From CALXQW01 sp031553045 (GTDB lineage Bacteria > Verrucomicrobiota > Verrucomicrobiia > Opitutales > Intestinicryptomonadaceae), in NCBI GenBank assembly GCA_031553045.1, contig JAVBLZ010000006.1, positions 372,001-436,000 of the forward strand: a DNA stretch of 64,000 nucleotides, in the 5' to 3' direction. A program made the position numbers and the translations under genes. The notes beneath the pieces are model-generated. The model saw only the letters and a program-made list of their open reading frames with translations. It was not told where the DNA came from and searched no databases. Of this stretch, positions 18,211-26,346 are shown piece by piece; the first letter of the stretch is position 1, and every line of letters starts with the position of its first letter.

Positions 18211-19485
18211 ATGGACAACAAATATCACATAGACACTCTTGCCGTACAAGCCGGCTGGGAACCAAAAAATGGCGAATCAAGAGTTGTGCCAATTTCTATG
18301 AGCACAACTTTCAAGTATGAAAGCGCATCTGATATGGCAAAGCTTTTCAACCTTGAAGCTGCGGGGTTCTTTTACACAAGATTGGGCAACCCCACCATAG
18401 ACGCCCTTGAAAAAAAGTTCGCCATGCTTGAAGGCGGCATAGGCGCAATAGCCTTTGCAAGCGGACAAAGCGCTACAACTTCACTAATTATGACGCTCTG
18501 CAAATCCGGAGACCATATCATAAGCGCTTCCACAATCTACGGCGGCACATTCAATTTACTTTCTCACACTTTTAAAAAGTTCGGCATAGAGGTAACTTTT
18601 GTTGACCAAGACGCCTCTTTGGATGAGCTTTCAAAGGCAATAAAACCAAATACAAAACTGGTATTTGCGGAAACTTTGTCCAACCCAAGCGTGAAAGTTT
18701 TGGATATTGAAAAATTTGCAAGCCTTGCAAAAAAAGCAGGCGTGCCATTTGCCGTTGACAACACATTCCCTACTCCCGCACTTTGCAGACCTTTGGATTT
18801 CGGCGCAAATATCGTAGTACACAGCCTATCAAAATATGCAGACGGCCACGCCTGCGCAATGGGCGGCATAATAATTGATAAAGGCGATTTTAATTATGAT
18901 AGCCCAAAATTTCCAGACTTTTGCACTCCTGATGAAAGTTATCACGGTCTGGTTTATACAAAAGCATTTGGACAGTTTGCATTTTTGGTTAAAGCCCGTG
19001 GGCACATTATGAGAGACATTGGCAACATACTTTCGCCCATGAACGCATTTTTAATCAACATGAATTTGGAGACTCTGCCATTGCGCATGTATCGCCATTC
19101 TTCAAATGCTATGGCGTTGGCTGAATATCTTGAAAAACATCCAAAAGTTTGCTGGGTGAATTATCCTGCTTTAAAAAGCTCTAAGGATAATTTGGCGGCG
19201 AAAAAATATCTCAAAGCTTGCAGTGGCGTTCTAACTTTTGGAATAAAAGGCGCTGAAAAGGCGGCTGAAGTTTTCCAAAGCTCTTTGAAGCTTGCGGCAA
19301 TAGTTACGCACGTTGCAGACGCACGCACTTGCATTTTGCACCCTGCCAGCACCACTCATAGGCAGCTAAGCCCTCAAGACAAAGCAAAGTCGGGAATATT
19401 GCCAGAACTAATAAGGGTCTCTTTGGGCCTTGAAAATATTGACGACATTATTGCCGACTTTGAGCAGGCGCTATCTCAAGTTTAA
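18211..19485 (+). CDS. metY: O-acetylhomoserine sulfhydrylase (Cys/Met metabolism PLP enzyme)
   Basis: The start chosen is the ATG at 18211, where the product begins MDNKYHIDTLAVQAGWEP. The open frame extends back to 17992 inside the rluD-type gene, but that part shows no family similarity. The 424-residue protein is a fold-type I PLP enzyme with FASGQSATTSLIMTL (cofactor phosphate contacts) and HSLSKYADGHACAMGG, where Lys208 forms the internal aldimine. The inserted blocks and 424-residue length match O-acetylhomoserine (thiol)-lyases, which make homocysteine from sulfide, better than the roughly 390-residue cystathionine gamma-synthases. It ends the secG operon and is followed by a bidirectional terminator. 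No SAM riboswitch is visible upstream. Confidence 0.88.
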   Translation: MDNKYHIDTLAVQAGWEPKNGESRVVPISMSTTFKYESASDMAKLFNLEAAGFFYTRLGNPTIDALEKKFAMLEGGIGAIAFASGQSATTSLIMTLCKSGDHIISASTIYGGTFNLLSHTFKKFGIEVTFVDQDASLDELSKAIKPNTKLVFAETLSNPSVKVLDIEKFASLAKKAGVPFAVDNTFPTPALCRPLDFGANIVVHSLSKYADGHACAMGGIIIDKGDFNYDSPKFPDFCTPDESYHGLVYTKAFGQFAFLVKARGHIMRDIGNILSPMNAFLINMNLETLPLRMYRHSSNAMALAEYLEKHPKVCWVNYPALKSSKDNLAAKKYLKACSGVLTFGIKGAEKAAEVFQSSLKLAAIVTHVADARTCILHPASTTHRQLSPQDKAKSGILPELIRVSLGLENIDDIIADFEQALSQV

Positions 19486-19510
19486 AATTTAAACAAATTA
19501 CTTAGTGCAA

Positions 19511-19538
19511 AAAAAATCTCCCTTTGGGGAGATTTTTT
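19511..19538. terminator. bidirectional Rho-independent terminator
   Basis: A 12-bp stem (AAAAAATCTCCC at 19511-19522, TTTG loop, GGGAGATTTTTT at 19527-19538) sits between the convergent metY and the 867-residue protein gene. Six A residues on the left and six T residues on the right let it work in both directions. Confidence 0.9.
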
Positions 19539-19553
19539 GTTTTAAAATATTTG

Positions 19554-22157
19554 TCAATCAATCTTGCTTAGCTTCAAAATTTTTATGCCAAAAGGCGCAA
19601 GTGTTTGGGTTGTTGTTAGGAGCTCTTTAACCGATTTCCCCTCAAATTCGGCGCTTCCCCACGCAATTTCTTTGAAGCCAATTTTTACATTAAAGGTATT
19701 TTCTTTTGTTTGGTCATTCATCAAAACAACGTACAAAGTTTTGCCGTCTGTGCCCAATGCCGTTATGTAATTTATGTTGGGATTGTCTGTTACAACAAGA
19801 TCATCACGCAGTATCAAGTTGCAAGCGTTGCCATCTATTTTGCCTGCTGCAAAACCCAAAGACAAATGCGGACCAACCTTGGGCGTAATAAAGCCTCTCG
19901 GAAAACTTATTGCACCGTTAGAGCGCACTTCAGCTTCCGCAACAATGTAATCCATAATCCAACCAACCTGCCACCAAGCATGATGCGGAAAGCGTCCACT
20001 GCCTTCGTCGAACCTGTGCCAATAGTAAGAGGCAACTTTTGTATTCTGATTGACAAACGCATCTCTGCCAAGAGCGCCCGCCCTCGCCAAATCTAAAAAG
20101 AGCTTATCGCCGCTATGCTTGTACATTCTTAAAAACATTCCGCAATGGCTCGCCAGAAGGATTGGACCTGCATCCGTTGCAGAACCCAAGCCGCCGCCGT
20201 GCTCAAAACTTAAACCAACCTGATTTAACTGCCAGTCATAAACGTCTTTTTCCGTAACCGAATCTTCATTTTTATAGAAACGTTTTTTAATTTCTGCGCT
20301 AGGAATTGGGTGCGTGAATACGGAAGTTGTGTACATCTTTGCGGTCTTGATTGCGGCGTCGAGATAGGCGGTTTCGCCGGTCAAATCATAAACGTCTAAG
20401 AGTGCTTGTGCGCCTTGCGCAGTGGCAAAATCGTTGATAAAGCGCGCATCTCCACACACGCCAAGGAAGCTTGATTTTTCAACCGCATTTTTGATAAACC
20501 AATCTGCGCCCTTCTTTGCCGCTTCGAGATATTTTTTGTCCCCTAAAATTCTGTACGCAATTACGAAACCATAAAATGTCGGGCGCAAGTCTTGTAAATC
20601 TTTGAATATTGGCTCTTTTGAATTTACGTCGTACGCAACTTCAAAACCGCCATCCTGTCTTTGCCACTTCAAGAGTTTGTCTGCGCCAAGGCGCAAAAGT
20701 TTTTGAAGCTCCGTATCGTTGGGCTGAAACAAAAGTATGTTGCCAATGTCTGCCAAAGTATAGTAAGTCAGACCTATGGGCTCAAAGTGAGAGCCCCATT
20801 CCTCTGTAAATATCTTTTTTATGCGCAAATAATACTGACCCTTTGCTGCGCCCTGAAAAAAGCCGTCTTCTGTCTGCTGTTGAGCGACCTTAAAATTGCG
20901 TATGTATGGCAAGCGGGTTTCTTTCAGATTTTTATCGTCGGAGATTGCCGCAAGCATCCACACTGCGCCGATATCGGAATTTTTCACGGCGTCTTTCTTG
21001 ACACGGTCTGCGCCATGCACAGTGCCATGATAAGACTGTGCGCCTATCGTCATGCCCCCAAATTCATCTGTGCGCCACATAGAGCTTGTGTCGTCCAGAC
21101 AATATTTTTTGATGCTTAAGACCCTATCCGCCAAAGATTGTTTTGTATCTTTGAAATTTAACGCCACATCTAGCTTATATATGTCATAAATTGCGTGTTT
21201 ATAGACCTTGTACCAATCGTTATTTTTTAGAGTGATTGTGAATTTGAAATCTAGCTTTTCACCAGCTTTGATTTCAGAACCGGTAGAACCCAAGACAGGA
21301 TGATACGCCATTGGCGTAAGCTTATAATGCTTATTCATGTGCGATAAGCCAACCTTCCACATTTTGTGGGTATCTTGATTGTCGGTGTAGGCGTTCCTGT
21401 CTTGACCCGGTGTGGGTGTTATTGCAAGGCTTACCCCTGCTTTGTTTTCCATTATTGCCGACATTGTTGTAATTGTATTTTCTCGGCAAATTGTTGGCTC
21501 ATAAGGCAAGCCTTGTGCGTAACCGTAAGAAAGAACCAGCTTTTTATTTATAAAACTACCCTGATACCAACCCGGCACTATTCCCCACTTTAAGTCTTTT
21601 TCTTCAATGCTTGCCAATGTTGGCGTGGGCAAAGAATAAAAGCCCGCCTTACTTGCCGTAAAGCTGAGTTCAACGTCAATATCCGAAGAAAATTTTTCAC
21701 TCAGACGCCAAGTTGCGGTGTATGTACCGTTATCCGTCTTTGCGCTGAAGATGAGGGCATCTTGAGTCTTTTTTACCGCAGTAGGATAAAAGAAATCATA
21801 AACACCAGCCCTGCTCATTGGCACGGGCGATGTAATAAAGTTGAAACGCCTAAGTGCTGGGGGTTCAATAGTAACCTTTTCGCCATTTTCTATGATTTCA
21901 ACGGGGTCGTTAAATTTGGGTTTGACATCTGAATATATGACCGAATATTCGCCACTAAGCGCACCGAAAGCTTTTGAAGAAGCATCTGGTGAAAGTGCGT
22001 TAAACTCTTTAAGAACCCACACGCCTTTTGATTTTTCCCACTTGATTGAAACGGCATCGTTAGAAATTTCAGCTTTGCTGGAATCCAAATAAATTTTTGC
22101 TTGTACGGAAAAACCTACCAAAAGAAGACTTATTAAAAGAAATAGTTTTTTAGTCAT
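19554..22157 (-). CDS. large secreted protein with predicted (alpha/alpha) toroid core, tandem paralog B
   Basis: The 867-residue product has a Sec signal (about 1-20, ending VQA). Residues about 20-330 are strand-rich. The middle (about 345-760) is helical with repeated hairpin motifs, for example TFYGFVIAYRILGDKKYLEAAKKGADW and AQGAQALLDVYDLTGETAYLDAA, separated by about 60-70 residues. This is typical of six-hairpin glycosidases and uronyl hydrolases. A short strand-rich end follows. I do not recognise a named family. Candidates include glycoside hydrolase-like, polysaccharide lyase-like or epimerase-like toroids. It is visibly homologous over its whole length to the 882-residue protein encoded just upstream at 22282-24930. 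Conserved acidic and histidine blocks such as QLNQVGLSFEHGGG and FPHHAWWQ are candidates for the active site. Extracytoplasmic polysaccharide processing is inference. Confidence 0.7.
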   Translation of the reverse strand: MTKKLFLLISLLLVGFSVQAKIYLDSSKAEISNDAVSIKWEKSKGVWVLKEFNALSPDASSKAFGALSGEYSVIYSDVKPKFNDPVEIIENGEKVTIEPPALRRFNFITSPVPMSRAGVYDFFYPTAVKKTQDALIFSAKTDNGTYTATWRLSEKFSSDIDVELSFTASKAGFYSLPTPTLASIEEKDLKWGIVPGWYQGSFINKKLVLSYGYAQGLPYEPTICRENTITTMSAIMENKAGVSLAITPTPGQDRNAYTDNQDTHKMWKVGLSHMNKHYKLTPMAYHPVLGSTGSEIKAGEKLDFKFTITLKNNDWYKVYKHAIYDIYKLDVALNFKDTKQSLADRVLSIKKYCLDDTSSMWRTDEFGGMTIGAQSYHGTVHGADRVKKDAVKNSDIGAVWMLAAISDDKNLKETRLPYIRNFKVAQQQTEDGFFQGAAKGQYYLRIKKIFTEEWGSHFEPIGLTYYTLADIGNILLFQPNDTELQKLLRLGADKLLKWQRQDGGFEVAYDVNSKEPIFKDLQDLRPTFYGFVIAYRILGDKKYLEAAKKGADWFIKNAVEKSSFLGVCGDARFINDFATAQGAQALLDVYDLTGETAYLDAAIKTAKMYTTSVFTHPIPSAEIKKRFYKNEDSVTEKDVYDWQLNQVGLSFEHGGGLGSATDAGPILLASHCGMFLRMYKHSGDKLFLDLARAGALGRDAFVNQNTKVASYYWHRFDEGSGRFPHHAWWQVGWIMDYIVAEAEVRSNGAISFPRGFITPKVGPHLSLGFAAGKIDGNACNLILRDDLVVTDNPNINYITALGTDGKTLYVVLMNDQTKENTFNVKIGFKEIAWGSAEFEGKSVKELLTTTQTLAPFGIKILKLSKID

Positions 22158-22164
22158 ACCTTGA

Positions 22165-22193
22165 TTAAAACCCTAATCATAAATTGAAGTCAA
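22165..22193 (-). promoter_or_regulatory. candidate promoter close to the start of paralog B
   Basis: On the minus strand a TTGACT -35 (22188-22193) and a TTTTAA -10 (22165-22170) are spaced by 17 bases. The -10 ends only 7 bases before the ATG, so the transcript could be nearly leaderless. The -35 lies inside a short inverted repeat, GAAGT-TTG-ACTTC. The same arrangement precedes paralog A. Confidence 0.4.
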
Positions 22194-22225
22194 ACTTCGA
22201 ATTTATTGTCAGTTTTTATTTGGAA

Positions 22226-22262
22226 AATAAAAAAAGCCTTTCAAAAAAAAATCGAAAGGCTT
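22226..22262 (-). terminator. terminator after paralog A
   Basis: On the minus strand AAGCCTTTC and GAAAGGCTT (22254-22262 and 22234-22242) form a 9-bp stem around a loop of mostly T residues. A further T run follows. It ends the transcript of the 882-residue protein before paralog B begins. Confidence 0.8.
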
Positions 22263-22281
22263 GAGTGTAAAATTTTTCAAA

Positions 22282-24930
22282 TTAGTTTTTTACAAACTTC
22301 AAAATCTTGATGCCGAACCCGCCAACCGTATGTTTTGAAACACCACGTTTGATAAACTCACCACTGCTGAGCTTTGCACCGCCCCAGCCGATTTTTCTTA
22401 CATCAACATTAACATTGAACGTGTTTTCTTTGGTTTGGTCATTCATCAAAACAACATAGAATGTTTTGTCATCCAAACTTTTTGCGCAGATATAATTTAC
22501 ATTTGGATTGTCTATAGACACCAAACCATCTTTGAGAACCAAGTTGCAATCATCGCCCTCAACCTTGCCTGCCGCAAAACCCATTGATACGTGAGGCCCT
22601 ACTTTTGGCGTAATAAACCCTCTCGGGAAAGATATTGAACCTTCCGAACGCATTTCCGCCTCAGCAACCAAATAATCCATAATCCAACCTATCTGCCACC
22701 AAGCATGGTGTGGGAATGGACCGCTACCTTTATCAAATGCGCTCCAATAGTAAGAGGCAACCTTTGTTTCCTGATTTATGAAAGCATCACGGCCAAGTGC
22801 GCCTGCACGTGCTAGGTCTAAGAAAAGTTTGTCGCCCGTAAGCTGGTACATGCGCACATACATACCGCAATGGCTGAGCAAAAGTATTGGTCCGCCGCCT
22901 ACCGCCGAACCCATGCTGCCGCCGTGTTCAAAACAAAGACCGACTTGATTGAGCTGCCAATCAAAAAACTCTTTGTCGGTTTTGGTTTCAACATCTTTAC
23001 CGTCAACTTTTTTGACATCCTTATATGTGCGTATTTTTACATCCGTATTTGGAATTGGATGCGTATAGATTGAAGTTGTGTACATCTTTGCCGTCTCTTT
23101 TGCGGCTTTAAGGTATGAAGAATCTTTGGTTAAATCATAAATATCCAACAATGCCTGTGCGCTTTGAGCGGTTGCAAAGTCATTGACAAAGCGAACGTCT
23201 CCGCAGACACCCAAGAATTGTCCTTTTTCGACGGCGTTTTTGACGTACCAATCTGCGCCCTTCTTTGCGGCATCAAGATATTTTTTGTCTCCCAAAATTC
23301 TGTAAGCGATCACCAAACCATAGAAGGTTGGACGCAAGTCGGTAAGGTCTGTATAAATAACTTCTTTAGTATTTGTGTCATACGCCACTACCCAGCCGCC
23401 GTCTTCTTTTTGCCACTGCAAAAGCTTGTCTGCGCCAAGGCGCAAGAGATCTTTAAGCTCTTTATCCTTTGGTTCAAAAAGCAGGATATTGCCTATGTCC
23501 ATCATGGTGTAGTATGTCAAACCGATAGGCTCAAAATGCGTACCCCATTCTTCAGTGAAAATCTTTTTCAGCCTGAGATAGTATTGACCCTTTGCCGCAC
23601 CCTGAAAGAAACCTTCTTCAACCTGCTGCTGAGCAAGCTTAAAGTTACGTATGTAAGGCAGACGTGTTTCTTTGAGCGCTTTATCGTCTGATATTGTGGC
23701 AAGCATCCAAACTGCACCTATGTCAGAATTTTTGACCGCATCTTTTTTGACAGGGTCTGCACCGTGAACCCCGCCAAGGTAAGATTGTGCGCCTATTTTT
23801 ATGCCGTTAAAATCATCAGTTTGCCAAAGAGAAGTTGCATCATCCAGACAATATTTTTTGAGGCTTAAAACTCTATCTGTAAGAGACTGCCATGTGTCTT
23901 TCAAAGACAAGGCTGTTGGCAATTTGTAAATATCATAAATTGCGTGTTTATAAACGCTATACCAGTCTGCATTTTTGAGAGACACGGTAAATTTGAACTC
24001 AAGTTTTTCACCCGCTTTAAGCTGCGAACCCGCCTCACCCAAAACTGGATGATATGCCATTGGCGTCAGCTTGTAATGCTTATTCATGTGCGACAAACCT
24101 ATCCTCCACAATTTAAGATGTGTGGATTCATTTTTTTCATAAGCATTCCTGTCTTGACCAGGAGTTGGGGTAATTGCAAGCGTTACGCCATCCTTATTTT
24201 CCATCAAGCTAGACATTGTCGTAATTGTGCTCTCACGGCAGATTGTTGGTTCATAAGGCAAACCCTGCGCATACTCATAAGCCAAGTGGAACTTTTTATT
24301 AATTTCATTGCCCTGATACCAGCCCGGCACAACACCCCAGCGTAAATCTTTTTCTTCGATAGTTGCAATAGTTGGAGTTGGCAAAGAATAAAAGCCGTCT
24401 TTATTTGCCGTAAAAGAGATTGTTACGTCAACGTCGGTATCGCAAGCGTCATTCAGTTTCCAAGCGGCGGAATAGTTGCCATAAGCGGTTGTTGACTTGA
24501 AAACCAACGAACCGTCTTCATGAGCGATAGTTTCAGGATAGAAAAACTGATACGTGCCGGCCCTATTCATTGGCACTGCCGAAACCGAACGTTTGTGCGC
24601 CTTTTGTATATACTTAAATGTTTCTTCAGGTATGGATAAATTTTTACCGTCTTCAATAATATCGACAGGCGTTTCAGTATCGGGCTTGGTTTCGGAATAA
24701 ATTATTGCATACTCACCGCTTGTAACACCAAAAGATTTTGTAGCAATTATAGCGCCAGAAGTTTCAAAACTGCTGAGCTTCCAGCCGTCTTGAGTTTTTT
24801 CCCAGACTAAATTTAATTTCTCACCCTTAATATTGGCTTTGTCTGCGGTAACATCAAGCGTGCCTTTTGCCGCACAAGCTATCACCGAGCAGAGCAAAGA
24901 CCCTACTAACAATATAATTTTCTTTGTCAT
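22282..24930 (-). CDS. large secreted or lipid-anchored protein with predicted (alpha/alpha) toroid core, tandem paralog A
   Basis: This 882-residue paralog of the 19554-22157 product has the same three-part layout: a strand-rich front, a helical toroid at about 350-770 and a strand-rich end. Blocks nearly identical to paralog B include DLRPTFYG, GVVPGWYQGNEINKKF (WGIVPGWYQGSFINKK in B) and FPRGFITPKVGPH. The leader is different: SVIAC (Cys19) fits a lipobox, so A may be a lipoprotein while B is released. Alternatively, cleavage could follow CAA. An insert at about 640-665, rich in Lys and Asp (KDVKKVDGKDVETK), is absent in B. Function is unknown; I infer carbohydrate processing outside the cytoplasm. 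A terminator separates the two genes, so they are probably independent transcripts. Confidence 0.7.
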   Translation of the reverse strand: MTKKIILLVGSLLCSVIACAAKGTLDVTADKANIKGEKLNLVWEKTQDGWKLSSFETSGAIIATKSFGVTSGEYAIIYSETKPDTETPVDIIEDGKNLSIPEETFKYIQKAHKRSVSAVPMNRAGTYQFFYPETIAHEDGSLVFKSTTAYGNYSAAWKLNDACDTDVDVTISFTANKDGFYSLPTPTIATIEEKDLRWGVVPGWYQGNEINKKFHLAYEYAQGLPYEPTICRESTITTMSSLMENKDGVTLAITPTPGQDRNAYEKNESTHLKLWRIGLSHMNKHYKLTPMAYHPVLGEAGSQLKAGEKLEFKFTVSLKNADWYSVYKHAIYDIYKLPTALSLKDTWQSLTDRVLSLKKYCLDDATSLWQTDDFNGIKIGAQSYLGGVHGADPVKKDAVKNSDIGAVWMLATISDDKALKETRLPYIRNFKLAQQQVEEGFFQGAAKGQYYLRLKKIFTEEWGTHFEPIGLTYYTMMDIGNILLFEPKDKELKDLLRLGADKLLQWQKEDGGWVVAYDTNTKEVIYTDLTDLRPTFYGLVIAYRILGDKKYLDAAKKGADWYVKNAVEKGQFLGVCGDVRFVNDFATAQSAQALLDIYDLTKDSSYLKAAKETAKMYTTSIYTHPIPNTDVKIRTYKDVKKVDGKDVETKTDKEFFDWQLNQVGLCFEHGGSMGSAVGGGPILLLSHCGMYVRMYQLTGDKLFLDLARAGALGRDAFINQETKVASYYWSAFDKGSGPFPHHAWWQIGWIMDYLVAEAEMRSEGSISFPRGFITPKVGPHVSMGFAAGKVEGDDCNLVLKDGLVSIDNPNVNYICAKSLDDKTFYVVLMNDQTKENTFNVNVDVRKIGWGGAKLSSGEFIKRGVSKHTVGGFGIKILKFVKN

Positions 24931-24940
24931 ATAAACAGAG

Positions 24941-24969
24941 TTTTAAAGACATTTTAGATTCAAAGTCAA
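24941..24969 (-). promoter_or_regulatory. candidate promoter close to the start of paralog A
   Basis: On the minus strand TTGACT (24964-24969), a 17-base spacer and TTAAAA (24941-24946) precede the ATG at 24930 by 10 bases. The motif GTTTGACTT is shared with the paralog B upstream region. The -10 match is weak. No Shine-Dalgarno sequence is visible. Confidence 0.35.
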
Positions 24970-24989
24970 ACCTGATTAGATGTCTATTT

Positions 24990-25022
24990 ACAAAAAAATG
25001 CGCACCAATCAAGGTGCGCACT
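24990..25022 (-). terminator. terminator after the thioredoxin gene
   Basis: On the minus strand TGCGCACC, loop TTGATT and GGTGCGCA (arms 25013-25020 and 24999-25006) are followed by seven T residues. It lies directly after the thioredoxin stop. Confidence 0.88.
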
Positions 25023-25047
25023 TTTGTTAAACCAATATATGCGACTA

Positions 25048-25365
25048 TTATAAAGAAAGAAGCGTATTTTTAAGCGTGTCTTTGGTTGATGGCCCAGACA
25101 TGCTTGCAAGCTGCCCCTTACTAAAAAATATTATTGTTGGAATCTGAGAAATGCCAAATTTTGCGGCAATTTCAGGACATTCGTCAACATTCACCTTTGC
25201 TACTATTGCCTTGCCAGCAACTTCGTCGGCAATTTTATCAATCGTAGGCGAAAGCATTCTGCAAGGCGCACACCAAGGCGCCCAAAAGTCAACCAGCACG
25301 GCTTTGCCTGAAGCTATTGTTGAATCAAAATTTGATGAATTAAGTTCTATTACTTTATCTGACAT
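25048..25365 (-). CDS. trxA: thioredoxin
   Basis: The 105-residue protein is a full-length thioredoxin, the cytosolic dithiol carrier that reduces protein disulfides. The active site reads WCAPC (residues 31-35) in the context VDFWAPWCAPCRMLSP. The common form is WCGPC; the Gly to Ala change occurs in some family members and may shift redox potential. The cis-proline segment GISQIPTIIFF and the closing GP of MSGPS are present. It has no signal peptide. The gene starts 5 bases after the small membrane-protein gene at 25371-25613, so the two form one short operon that ends at the terminator. Confidence 0.92.
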   Translation of the reverse strand: MSDKVIELNSSNFDSTIASGKAVLVDFWAPWCAPCRMLSPTIDKIADEVAGKAIVAKVNVDECPEIAAKFGISQIPTIIFFSKGQLASMSGPSTKDTLKNTLLSL

Positions 25366-25370
25366 AAATT

Positions 25371-25613
25371 TTACTTATCTAAAAAAATCATCACACCAAA
25401 AGCAACCGCCACTGCAGCCGCAAGAAAATCTACCGCCAAAGAAAGGTAATTTGGTTTTGCATCTTCAACAACAGTTTGTTCAGGCGCAGGCTTTGCGATA
25501 ACCGCCGCAGGTGCAGAAGCAACAGCTTTTACAGTCGGCGCAACAGGCGCTGAAACTTTTGGCGCTTCTGGAATGTTGTTTGAATTAAATTCTGTATTGT
25601 TTTCTTCTGACAT
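25371..25613 (-). CDS. small single-span membrane protein, Ala/Pro/Val-rich
   Basis: The 80-residue product has an acidic and Asn-rich start, then an Ala-Pro-Val-rich stretch (about 15-45). One hydrophobic segment ends the chain (about 57-77, LAVDFLAAAVAVAFGVMIFL). The likely topology is a tail anchor with the first 55 residues in the cytoplasm. No family is recognised. A good promoter lies 40-70 bases upstream, and thioredoxin follows after 5 bases, hinting at a link to envelope redox or assembly. Low-complexity segments make homology searches unreliable. Coding status is supported by the tight spacing and promoter. Confidence 0.6.
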   Translation of the reverse strand: MSEENNTEFNSNNIPEAPKVSAPVAPTVKAVASAPAAVIAKPAPEQTVVEDAKPNYLSLAVDFLAAAVAVAFGVMIFLDK

Positions 25614-25653
25614 ACTGTATGTGGTTAAAAAGTAATGTGATTTTGTTCCGTAG

Positions 25654-25683
25654 ATAGTACCTAAAAATATATTCTTTATTCAA
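25654..25683 (-). promoter_or_regulatory. sigma-70-like promoter for the small membrane protein-thioredoxin operon
   Basis: On the minus strand TTGAAT (25678-25683), an 18-base spacer and TACTAT (25654-25659) make a good match to the housekeeping consensus. The ATG follows about 40 bases downstream. Confidence 0.6.
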
Positions 25684-25938
25684 GCTTTTTCGGAATTTAT
25701 TTTCTATCCGCCAAAAAATCTTTAAAAAAAATTCAAAAAATGCTTGCACTTGATAGAAAAGCCTCTAGCTTCCTCTATTAATAATGCGTTAGAGCAAAGG
25801 TTTGGGTTAATATCTCAGCTTTTGTTCCATGGTTTGTATGGTCTTAAAAAGCCATATTTCAACGACATAAGCGGCGAGTTGCTGCTTGTGTGGGCAAGAA
25901 AAGCCTCATTTAAACCGTGAATAATGAAAGTAATATAA
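25684..25938 (+). other. intergenic region upstream of rpsO, with a 58-codon open frame lacking ATG
   Basis: No confident gene is present. On the plus strand a stop-free frame runs from a TTG at 25744 to a TGA at 25918-25920 and would encode 58 residues ending in WARKASFKP. It has no ATG and no Shine-Dalgarno site, and I do not recognise the peptide. A promoter-like pair, TTGATA (25750-25755) and TATTAA (25776-25781), has a long 20-base spacer. A hairpin, AAGCGGC-GAGTT-GCTGCTT, lies at about 25868-25886. The simplest reading is a transcribed rpsO leader. Confidence 0.35.
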
Positions 25939-26208
25939 ATGTCAGAAAATTCTATCGATAAACAAAGTATAATCAAGGAATACCAAATTGACTCCAAGGA
26001 CACCGGTTCTTGCGAAGTTCAGGTTGCCCTTCTTACAGCAAGAATTGCCCACCTTACAGACCACTTGGCAACACACAAGAAAGACTTCCATTCTCGCCGT
26101 GGTTTGCTTGCTCTTACCAGCAAGCGCAGAAACTTGCTCAGCTATCTCAAGAAAAACTCTTTGGATAGATATAACAATCTCATCATCCGCTTAAAGTTGC
26201 GCAGATAA
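25939..26208 (+). CDS. rpsO: 30S ribosomal protein S15
   Basis: The 89-residue protein matches S15 over its whole length (usual length 88-89). DTGSCEVQVALLTARI and HLATHKKDFHSRRGLLALTSKRRNLLSYL contact the 16S rRNA central domain. It helps start assembly of the 30S platform. The rpsO-pnp gene order is widely conserved and is kept here, with a terminator between the two genes. In E. coli S15 represses its own translation; nothing specific to that is provable here. Confidence 0.97.
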   Translation: MSENSIDKQSIIKEYQIDSKDTGSCEVQVALLTARIAHLTDHLATHKKDFHSRRGLLALTSKRRNLLSYLKKNSLDRYNNLIIRLKLRR

Positions 26209-26217
26209 TTTTTTTGG

Positions 26218-26246
26218 ACACTCTCTCAAGAAAGAGAGTGTTTTTA
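26218..26246 (+). terminator. terminator between rpsO and pnp
   Basis: ACACTCTCT (26218-26226), a six-base loop and AGAGAGTGT (26233-26241), followed by TTTTTA, form a strong hairpin just after rpsO. It may be partial, letting some transcripts reach pnp. Confidence 0.88.
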
Positions 26247-26346
26247 TTTATAGATATAGAAAAATTTAGACGGAGCAATTTCCGTCAAACAAAACAAATC
26301 TCGGGGCAGACGTCCTATCCGTCTCTCTGAAAAATGAAGGAAAGAA

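Noticed and set aside
18150..18211. SAM riboswitch before metY
   Set aside because: Only 4 bases separate the stop of the preceding gene from the metY start, and no riboswitch core is visible.
25744..25935. Possible tRNA or tmRNA-like gene before rpsO
   Set aside because: I found no T-loop, anticodon arm or acceptor pairing; only a single hairpin is visible.
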